Under the pieces are notes generated by a model that was given only the letters and a program-made list of their open reading frames with translations, searched no databases and was not told where the DNA came from. Positions 28,355 through 34,841 of a stretch of DNA of 34,841 nt are shown piece by piece. The position numbers were made by a program, and so were the translations under genes. The DNA is from DATKDP01 sp035546335 (GTDB lineage Bacteria > Acidobacteriota > Thermoanaerobaculia > Gp7-AA8). Each line of letters opens with the position of its first letter. Position 1 is the stretch's first letter. The DNA is taken from positions 1 through 34,841 of the forward strand of contig DATKDP010000122.1 of assembly GCA_035546335.1 (NCBI GenBank), given 5' to 3'.

Positions 28355-29320
28355 TCAGGACTCGATCTCGTCAATGTTGAGACTGTCCTTCACTTCCCAC
28401 GGTTTCGTCGTGCCGACGTGATACAGAATCCGTACGTTCAGTTCGGCGAGAAGTCCTGACATGACGCAAAGAAGCGACGCGATGTACAGCAAGGCCATGA
28501 TGAAGATCATCGGCGTGCTCTCGGGCCGGCCGAGAATCAGGGCGCGGTAGGCAACCAGCGAGAACGCAATCGTTCCAAGAAGAAAAAAGAGGGCGGCGAC
28601 CTTGCCGAAGAGGTAGGCCGGAGACGACCCGTAGGTGCTCAGCATCACGACCGTAAGCAGATCGATCATGACCTTTCCGGCCCGCGACACTCCGTACTTG
28701 CTGCGTCCTCCCTCGCGCGGCCGATGGTTCACTTCCATTTCGATGATTCGCGCACCCAGGGCCTGCGAATAGGCAGGGAGAAATCGATGCATCTCACCGA
28801 GAATGTTCGCGCCTTCGAGGTACTCTCGCCGAAACACTTTGAGAGTGCAGCCGATGTCGTGGATCGGGAGATGAAGTGTGCTGGCTATGATCCAGTTCGC
28901 GACCCTGGAGGGTAGCCTTCGCGTCAGGAGCAGATCCCTCCGCTGACGCCGCCAGCCGCAGACGACGTCCGCCTTGCCGTCGATGATCGGTCGTATGAGA
29001 GAAGGAATGTCTCCTGGGTCGTTTTGGAGATCGGCATCGAGAAAGGCGACGAGTCCTCCCTGGCTGACACTCACTCCTGCGGCCATGGCCGCAGTCTGGC
29101 CCCGTGCGGCGCGCAGTCGAAGCGCCCGAAGCCAGGGTCTGGTCGAGGCGAAGCCGGAGATCAGATCCCAGCTTCGATCGCGGCTTCCATCGTCGACGAG
29201 GATCACCTCCGCGATCGCCTGAGACCCAGCGATCAAATCGTCGATCTCCTCGATCAGCGCCGGGAGGTTTTCCTGCTCGTCTCTGACCGGGATCACGATA
29301 CTGACGTCGGTTTCTCTCAT
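28355..29320 (-). CDS. Polyprenyl-phosphate glycosyltransferase, DPM1/ArnC-like GT2
   Basis: Protein of 321 residues from ATG 29320. GT-A domain: VSIVIPVRDEQENLPALIEE at 6-25, VDDGSRDRS at 42-50, metal-binding DAD at 95-97 followed by LQNDP, then CGWRRQRRD and NHRPREGGRSKYG. Two C-terminal TM helices (about 230-252 and 268-292) place it in the ArnC/GtrB group, which transfers a sugar from a nucleotide donor to undecaprenyl phosphate. Such products feed GT-C membrane enzymes, of which this window has several. First gene of a unit with asnB (2-bp gap) and a methyltransferase. Confidence 0.9.
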   Translation of the reverse strand: MRETDVSIVIPVRDEQENLPALIEEIDDLIAGSQAIAEVILVDDGSRDRSWDLISGFASTRPWLRALRLRAARGQTAAMAAGVSVSQGGLVAFLDADLQNDPGDIPSLIRPIIDGKADVVCGWRRQRRDLLLTRRLPSRVANWIIASTLHLPIHDIGCTLKVFRREYLEGANILGEMHRFLPAYSQALGARIIEMEVNHRPREGGRSKYGVSRAGKVMIDLLTVVMLSTYGSSPAYLFGKVAALFFLLGTIAFSLVAYRALILGRPESTPMIFIMALLYIASLLCVMSGLLAELNVRILYHVGTTKPWEVKDSLNIDEIES

Positions 29321-29455
29321 TGCGGGCTCTCGTCTGCTCGTCTCCAGCGATGGGCGGCCGGAAGCGGTACAACACTCGGATGAAGTGTACAACGGCTTCC
29401 GCGCGCCTCATGGGCGAGTATTCCCGTGGGGTACAATGGCGGCTACCGAATTGGC

Positions 29456-30211
29456 ATGCCATCCATCGCAGCTCGGCAGAACGAGCAGTACTACAGCAGC
29501 CTGTCACCCGGAAGGGAGGACTACTGGCGCTACATGGCCGCGCCTCGCTTCCGAGTCCGGACGATTCTTTCGCTTCTGTCGGGACGACAAGTGTCTTCTG
29601 TGATCGACCTCGGATGTGGCTCAGGGGAATTGCTCGGCGAGATTCGCGCGGTGTTTCCCGCGATTCGACTGGCGGGTATCGACCTTTCCCTCCCACAGAT
29701 CGAGATCAATCGTCTGCGTGATCCGACAACCGATTGGTACGCAGGAGATCTCGAGAATCCGGAAGCCGTTTCTTCCGCTCTGTTCGGCGCGTTCGACGTC
29801 GTCGTCGCCTCGGAGATCATCGAGCACCTCGATCATTCGGATGCCTTTCTTCGGGTTGCCCACCTCCTCGCGCGCCCCGAGAATGGCATGCTCATCGTGA
29901 CTACCCAGAGCGGACCTGTGCGCGCGACGGAGCGAGCTGTCGGTCATCGTCATCACTACTCGGCGGAGGAGATGGCTGCGAGACTGATTGAATGTGGCTG
30001 GCAGCCGTTGCGCATCTGGAATGCCGGGTATCCCTTTCACGACCTTTCGAAGTGGTATGCGAATCGCGATCCTGCCGCGACTCTGGACCGATTCGGCACG
30101 GGTGCGTGGGGTTGGCGTGAAAGGGCGATCGCTGCAGCGCTTCGACTTGCTTTCAGGCTGAACTCGAATTCCCGTGGGGCGCAGTTGTTTGCTCTTGCCC
30201 GGGCACACTGA
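29456..30211 (+). CDS. SAM-dependent methyltransferase (class I)
   Basis: Protein of 251 residues from ATG 29456 (an in-frame GTG at 29426 would add ten). Motif I VIDLGCGSGELLG at 49-61, GIDLSLPQIEIN as the acidic strand-2 end, and VVASEIIEHLDHSD as motif for methyltransferase family 11/23. The region HRHHYSAEEMAARLIECGW is typical of the final part. Divergent from the polyprenyl-phosphate sugar synthase-like gene across 135 bp and convergent with the next gene, 22 bp away. A modification enzyme of the glycan is the simplest reading; small-molecule methylation cannot be excluded. Confidence 0.85.
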   Translation: MPSIAARQNEQYYSSLSPGREDYWRYMAAPRFRVRTILSLLSGRQVSSVIDLGCGSGELLGEIRAVFPAIRLAGIDLSLPQIEINRLRDPTTDWYAGDLENPEAVSSALFGAFDVVVASEIIEHLDHSDAFLRVAHLLARPENGMLIVTTQSGPVRATERAVGHRHHYSAEEMAARLIECGWQPLRIWNAGYPFHDLSKWYANRDPAATLDRFGTGAWGWRERAIAAALRLAFRLNSNSRGAQLFALARAH

Positions 30212-30233
30212 GTTGTCGAAGTATTTTCGAGAG

Positions 30234-31940
30234 CTATTGCATCAGGTCCTGGTGCTCGATGTGATACAGGCGGATCGTGCGTCCCACGCGCTCGACAGGG
30301 GAATGCCCTTCCAACCATCGATATGCTCCTCCGTTGTAAACGCCGTTGAGCGCCGTCTCGCTGATCGCGATCCATCCCGTGACCGGCGTGTTCGGCGGAA
30401 GCGTCTGATGGTCTGGAAGAGCGTGTTTGGTCAGGTCGCAACTTCCGAAGTATGCGATCCACAGGGAACGAATGTCGCCTTTGGACAGCCGCTTCTCGAG
30501 GCGGAGAAGATCCTGGCCCCAATCGAGATTGCTGTCGACGAGCACTTGATGTGGCCGGCGCACGGCTTCGTTGAAGTATGCGAGATAATCTGGGTGGACG
30601 AGCAGCGTGGAGGTCGCTTGCCATACAAAGAGAAGTGCCACCACAGGTACAATGACTTGCCGCTTTGCCGACCGCCATACGATCAGGCAGGCATGAGCGC
30701 CCGCGATTGCAATGAGCGGATATATGGGAAGAATGTGACGTAGGCCGATTGCAATGTTGGACGGTATGGCGCCGGCCATGATTACTGCACTGGCAACGAG
30801 CGGTAATACAGGTCGCCATGAGCGCTCACGAATACTCTCGCGAATCAGAGCAGGAAACGCTACCAACGTCAGAATGACCAGCGGGATCGGACTTTTGACC
30901 ACGAATGCGACCAGGAAATAGTGCGGCCATCCGTGCTGGCTGAACTCACCCAGGAGGAAAGACGGATGGCCCCCGGTCTGGTGCTGAGCAAGAGCCATCA
31001 TGCCATGGAAGTAGTCGGTGGCCGGGATCGGAACGCGCTCGGCGACCAAATAAGCGAAATGGTGGAGGATGCCGCGCTCGCCGATGAACCGGTCGATTGT
31101 CTGGTGAGGTCTGGCTTCAGAGGATGTCAGCGTTTCCATCTGAAAGAAATATGACGCCCAGAGAATCACGAATCCGAGCAGTGCTGCGATGAACAGCTGC
31201 GGAATCCGTATGCGTTCGAAGACTCGCATGGCGGGTCGCCGGATCGATAGGGCGACTGAGATGAATGCGATGACAATGGCTGGAAGGAAGACTAACGAGG
31301 ACGACTTTGTCGCATTCGCGATCCCGATCCAGATGCCAAGGCTGATCGTGTCACGCCATGAAGGTGTCTCTATCCAGCGCATCAGCGCAAAAGCAGTCCC
31401 GACCACCCCAATTGCACCCGCAAGATCGTTCGAGGCGATCCCTGCATGCGCCAGAACTTCGGGAGTGGTCGTGTACAGAAAGACGGAAACGAGTCCAGCG
31501 GCCTGGCCGCCGCTCCTTCTTGCCCACGACCACACCACGAGCGCTCCAGCGATGAAGAACGGAAGTATTCCGACCCTCGCGAGAGACAGGTTTCGCCTGT
31601 ACCGCCCTTCGTGATAGACGACTCGATTGCCTTCCTCATAGAGATGGGCCTCGTCATAGGGCTCTTCGAATCGGGTAAAGGGAATTCCTTGGAGATACGG
31701 CCCCAATGCCGTAGCCAGGAGAGCAAGGGGCGGATGGTGGATCTTCCGCGGAAACTCACCATAAACCAGAAGGCGCATTCCGCAGGCCATCTTCGCCGGC
31801 TCATCGAACGTCTGGCTCAGTACCCGGTATGTGTCGACGACTCGAAGAAGACCAATCGAGAGAAGTCCCACGAAGACCAGAGCTTCCCAGAGTCGAATCT
31901 GCTCTCCGGCATTCCTGTCGTCGAATCTGAATCGCGTCAT
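30234..31940 (-). CDS. GT39-like integral membrane glycosyltransferase
   Basis: Protein of 568 residues taken from ATG 31940 (MTRFRFDDRN); ATG 32039 would add 33 residues of low-complexity sequence. After TM1, SQTFDEPAKMACGMRLL gives the DE motif (Asp46-Glu47), and HHPPLALLATALG is the usual following loop. About ten TM segments, then a periplasmic end domain with HPDYLAYFNEAVRRP and DSNLDWGQDLLRLEKRL, a strongly conserved signature of this widespread uncharacterised group. GC looks lower than in the next gene: 32 of 60 in the line at 30721 against 42 of 60 at 32461, by hand count. This suggests a separate origin. Confidence 0.85.
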   Translation of the reverse strand: MTRFRFDDRNAGEQIRLWEALVFVGLLSIGLLRVVDTYRVLSQTFDEPAKMACGMRLLVYGEFPRKIHHPPLALLATALGPYLQGIPFTRFEEPYDEAHLYEEGNRVVYHEGRYRRNLSLARVGILPFFIAGALVVWSWARRSGGQAAGLVSVFLYTTTPEVLAHAGIASNDLAGAIGVVGTAFALMRWIETPSWRDTISLGIWIGIANATKSSSLVFLPAIVIAFISVALSIRRPAMRVFERIRIPQLFIAALLGFVILWASYFFQMETLTSSEARPHQTIDRFIGERGILHHFAYLVAERVPIPATDYFHGMMALAQHQTGGHPSFLLGEFSQHGWPHYFLVAFVVKSPIPLVILTLVAFPALIRESIRERSWRPVLPLVASAVIMAGAIPSNIAIGLRHILPIYPLIAIAGAHACLIVWRSAKRQVIVPVVALLFVWQATSTLLVHPDYLAYFNEAVRRPHQVLVDSNLDWGQDLLRLEKRLSKGDIRSLWIAYFGSCDLTKHALPDHQTLPPNTPVTGWIAISETALNGVYNGGAYRWLEGHSPVERVGRTIRLYHIEHQDLMQ

Positions 31941-32107
31941 CTGCGCCGAAACATGCAAGCCTGTTGAATCGCTCCCGTTGGGAGTCTGAGTGGAATGGAG
32001 ATCGAGAGTGGAGAATACGCGATTCCTTCCCGTGGGCAAAACGTCGCAGCACAGTAGTCCTCGAGTCGGGATGTGCTACTTTTGCCAGCGGCCGTTTGGC
32101 TCGCTGC

Positions 32108-33886
32108 ATGTGCGGAATCTGCGGATGGTGTGTTGCGCCCTCCGAGTCGAGGGACTTCGGTTCTCTCACTGCGCTTGCACACTCGCTCGCCCATCGCGGC
32201 CCCGATGACTCCGGCGAGTGCGTCGATGCCGGGCAGGGTGTCGCCTTCGCTCACAATCGACTGGAGATCATCGATCCCACCCCGGGCGGCCATCAGCCGA
32301 TGGCCACCGAGGACGGCTCGCTCGTTCTGAACTACAACGGCGAGATCTACAACTTCCGCCCCCTCCGCCGCCAGCTCGAAGCGCTCGGCCACTCCTTCCG
32401 CTCCGCCTCCGACACCGAAGTCCTGCTGCGCGCCTGGAGCCAGTGGGGACTTGGCGCCCTCGATCGCATCCGCGGCATGTTCGCCTTCGCAATCCAGGAG
32501 CGCGCGCACCGCCGCCTCGTTCTCGCACGCGATCCGATGGGGATGAAGCCGCTTTACTGGACCTCGCTGCCGGGCGGCGGCGGATTCGTCTTCGCCTCCG
32601 AGGTGAAGGCATTCCTTCGCCTCGACGGCTTCCGGCCGCGCGTCAACGAGCACGCCCTCCGCCAGTACATGACCTTCGGCTACACCTGGGACGAGCAGCA
32701 GACGATCTTCGAAGGGGTCTACAAGCTGCCGCCCGGCCACTTCATGGTCGTCGAAGAGGGGATGCCCCGCGCGCCCGTCCGCTACTTCACCCCGCCACCC
32801 GTGACACCGGTCGCTTCGGAGGAGCCGCGCATCGCAGAGCTGTACGAGGTTCTCCGCGAGGTCGTCGCCGAGCATCTCATCGCCGACGTCCCCGTCGGAC
32901 TGTTGCTGTCGGGAGGACTCGACTCGAGTCTCATCGCCGTGCTCGCCGAACGATCGCAGCGGATCACGACCCTAACCCTCGGTTTCCGCGACTCCGCCGT
33001 CGACGAACGGGAGTACGGCAGGATCGTGGCGCGTCACGCAGGATCGGATCATCACGAGCTCTTCGTCAGTGCGGACGAGCTGTTCGAAGACGTCGGCGAG
33101 GCGGTGTGGGCCATCGATGATCTGTTCGGCGACTGGGGCGTGGTCACCACGCGCGCGCTCTACCGCAAGGCAAAGGAGCTAGGACTGAAAGTCGTCCTCG
33201 TCGGCGAGGGAGCCGACGAGCTGTTCGGCGGATATCCTCAGTTCGAACGGGCACGCTCGAGCCGCGGCCCGATCGATCTTCGCCTCTTCGATCTGTTCCG
33301 GCACTATTCGGGGCGGAGGTATGGGAGAGGGCTCGGCGAATTCCGCTCACGAATGCGCAGCTATCTCGACCAGAGCGGCGGCGATCTGGTTCAGGCACTA
33401 CGCCTCTTCGAGACGCAGGACCAGTTGCCGAACAATTACGTGATGAAGGTCGACAAGGCGAGCATGTCGCTGAGCATCGAGGCGCGTGCCCCGTTTCTCG
33501 ATCGAAGAATCGCCGAGCTGGCGTACCGGCTCCCGACGGACCTGCTGGTGCGCGACGGCGAGAACAAGGTCGCACTCCGCAGAATGGCCGAGCGTTTCGA
33601 TCTCTTGCCGCGCGAGATTCTCGATCGGCCGAAGCATGGCGCAGCGATCGCTGCCTCCTGGATGGACTCGCTTCCCTCGTTTCGCGAGATGGCTCGCGCG
33701 GAAGTGCTCCGCCCCGACGGATGGGCGGATCGCCTCGGTCTTCGAGCGGCGATGACGGCATACTTCGACGAGAACCGAACGGGATATCGCTTTCCGCGCG
33801 CGATCAGCATCTTCCGCAACACCGCGTGGCGTCTTCTCCTTCTCAACCTCTGGTCGCGGCGGTACCTCGGCGAGGATCGAACGTGA
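32108..33886 (+). CDS. asnB: Asparagine synthetase B-type amidotransferase (glutamine-hydrolysing)
   Basis: Protein of 592 residues. Start ATG 32108 gives MCGICGWCVA, so Cys2 is the predicted nucleophile; the frame is open upstream to 31964 but would block Cys2. Glutaminase domain: HSLAHRGPDDSGE, LNYNGEIYNFRPL, RDPMGMKPLYW. Synthetase domain: PP-loop SGGLDS at 268-273, GEGADELFGGYPQ, VMKVDKASMSLSIEARAPFLD. The C-terminal segment RPKHGAAIAASWMDSL differs clearly from the paralogue at 26454-28352, so this is not a recent duplicate. Its stop overlaps the next start (GTGA). Third protein of this family in the window. Confidence 0.93.
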   Translation: MCGICGWCVAPSESRDFGSLTALAHSLAHRGPDDSGECVDAGQGVAFAHNRLEIIDPTPGGHQPMATEDGSLVLNYNGEIYNFRPLRRQLEALGHSFRSASDTEVLLRAWSQWGLGALDRIRGMFAFAIQERAHRRLVLARDPMGMKPLYWTSLPGGGGFVFASEVKAFLRLDGFRPRVNEHALRQYMTFGYTWDEQQTIFEGVYKLPPGHFMVVEEGMPRAPVRYFTPPPVTPVASEEPRIAELYEVLREVVAEHLIADVPVGLLLSGGLDSSLIAVLAERSQRITTLTLGFRDSAVDEREYGRIVARHAGSDHHELFVSADELFEDVGEAVWAIDDLFGDWGVVTTRALYRKAKELGLKVVLVGEGADELFGGYPQFERARSSRGPIDLRLFDLFRHYSGRRYGRGLGEFRSRMRSYLDQSGGDLVQALRLFETQDQLPNNYVMKVDKASMSLSIEARAPFLDRRIAELAYRLPTDLLVRDGENKVALRRMAERFDLLPREILDRPKHGAAIAASWMDSLPSFREMARAEVLRPDGWADRLGLRAAMTAYFDENRTGYRFPRAISIFRNTAWRLLLLNLWSRRYLGEDRT

Positions 33887-34841
33887 TCGAAGGCCTCGTC
33901 AGCGTCATCATTCCCGTCCACAACCGCGCCGAGCTTCTGCGGGAGGCGATCGGGAGCGTCCTCCGGCAGACGTACAGGCAGTTCGAGATCATCATCGTCG
34001 ACGACGGGTCGACGGACGAGACGCCGGCCGCGATCGCGGATCTCGTTGCCGCGAATCAGGAGACGATCCGATCGGTCAGGCAACCGCAGCGCGGTCCGGG
34101 TCTCGCGCGTGAAGGTGGGAGGGGAGCGGCGAGGGGAGAGTATATCCAGTATCTCGACAGCGACGACGTTCTGCTGCCGGAGAAGCTCGGGCTCCAGGTG
34201 GCGGCACTGCGGTCGAATCCGCAGTGCGATGTCGCATACGGGCGGACGCGTTACCGCTCGGCCGGCGGCGGGGAGATCGCACCAGACTGGAAACGAACCG
34301 ACCTCCGAGGGGACACGATGTATCCGGCGTTTCTGGAGTCGCGCTGCTGGGAGACCTCGACGCCGCTCTACCGCGCATCGATCTGCGACGCGGCGGGGCC
34401 GTGGTCGGATCTCTGGCTCGAGGAGGATTGGGAGTACGACTGCCGCATCGCGGCACTCGGAGCGCGCGTCGTCTTCGTCGACGCGTGGGTGGCGGAGCAT
34501 CGCGATCATGGGGAGGGGCGGCTGTCGCGTGGCGAACGTCTCGACGCGGCGCGTCTCGGGCAGCGTGCGAGTGCACACGCGCTGATGTTCGGTCACGCGA
34601 TGCGCGCGGGAATCGATCCGCCGGTCGTCGAGATGCAGATCTTCGCGCGCCGGCTCTTTCTGCTGTCGCGCCAGTGTGGTGCGGCGGGCCTGGTCGCGGA
34701 ATCGAAGCAGTTGTTCGAGATGGCGCGGCGCGCATCGGGGGACGAGCGGGCGAAGGGGCGCGACTTCCGGATGTACCGCGGTCTGGCGGGGGTGGTCGGG
34801 TGGAGGGGGGCGGGTGTTCTCGCCGAGCTTCGCGATCGGAT
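33883..34841 (+). CDS. Glycosyltransferase family 2 (runs off the window end)
   Basis: At least 319 residues, with no stop before the end of the window. GTG start at 33883 overlaps the asnB stop by four bases. GT-A signatures: VSVIIPVHNRAELLREAIGS, IIVDDGSTDETPAAI, the metal-binding YLDSDDVLLPEKL, and later LWLEEDWEYDCRIAALG. The nearly 120 residues after the catalytic core may be a helical extension. Translational coupling with asnB suggests that the amidotransferase and this enzyme act on the same glycan. Donor and acceptor unknown. Confidence 0.9.
   Translation, partial: MIEGLVSVIIPVHNRAELLREAIGSVLRQTYRQFEIIIVDDGSTDETPAAIADLVAANQETIRSVRQPQRGPGLAREGGRGAARGEYIQYLDSDDVLLPEKLGLQVAALRSNPQCDVAYGRTRYRSAGGGEIAPDWKRTDLRGDTMYPAFLESRCWETSTPLYRASICDAAGPWSDLWLEEDWEYDCRIAALGARVVFVDAWVAEHRDHGEGRLSRGERLDAARLGQRASAHALMFGHAMRAGIDPPVVEMQIFARRLFLLSRQCGAAGLVAESKQLFEMARRASGDERAKGRDFRMYRGLAGVVGWRGAGVLAELRDR

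Overview
The window is high-GC, tightly packed bacterial DNA devoted almost entirely to the synthesis, assembly and export of a surface glycan. It encodes a nucleotide-sugar dehydratase, many glycosyltransferases, an ABC-2 polysaccharide exporter pair (Wzm/Wzt), an O-antigen ligase/polymerase-like protein, two methyltransferases and three glutamine-dependent amidotransferases of the asparagine synthetase B family. This points to a Gram-negative, didermal bacterium. No rRNA, tRNA or other taxonomic marker is present. The gene styles (large polytopic GT39-like proteins, AsnB paralogues, a bacterial deoxyhypusine synthase-like enzyme, RAYT/REP elements) would fit Acidobacteriota or a similar environmental phylum, but that is inference only.

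Layout. (1) 1-1290: a RAYT transposase gene (215-802) embedded in palindromic REP elements, with inverted REPs around it and a roughly 75-bp direct repeat at 1-75 and 959-1033. (2) 1329-6447, plus strand: GDP-mannose 4,6-dehydratase, a single-frame fusion of asparagine synthase with a GT4 glycosyltransferase, and a deoxyhypusine synthase-like enzyme. (3) 6465-6790: a second REP array, so the 5-kb gene block is bracketed by REPs of one family. (4) 13418 to 6803, minus strand: two large membrane proteins, an O-antigen ligase/polymerase-like protein, a GT4 and a GT2. (5) 13485-16174, plus: a GT39-like membrane protein and a GT4, overlapping by ATGA. (6) 19271 to 16243, minus: two more membrane GT-C-like proteins, overlapping by ATGA. 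(7) 19387-19500: a long imperfect palindrome. (8) 19567-25452, plus: a glycosyltransferase, a GT39-like protein, a GT2 with a galactosyltransferase-type C-terminus, then wzm and wzt. (9) 29320 to 25616, minus: a polyprenyl-phosphate sugar synthase-like GT2, asnB and a methyltransferase. (10) 29456-30211 plus (methyltransferase), 31940 to 30234 minus (membrane GT), 32108-33886 plus (another asnB), and a GT2 that runs off the window end at 33883.

How the parts may work together (inference): nucleotide sugars, one branch made by Gmd, are polymerised on a lipid carrier by the soluble GT2/GT4 enzymes. Amidotransferases and methyltransferases decorate the chain, and Wzm/Wzt export it. The DPM/ArnC-like GT2 at 28355-29320 could charge polyprenyl phosphate for the seven GT-C-like integral membrane proteins, which would then add sugars on the periplasmic side. 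Frequent strand switching and visibly different GC between neighbouring genes suggest a locus assembled piecemeal. The most unusual points are the AsnB-GT4 fusion, the covarying REP hairpins with their RAYT, the density of GT-C proteins beside a single polyprenyl-phosphate sugar synthase, and the deoxyhypusine synthase-like gene inside the REP-bracketed module.
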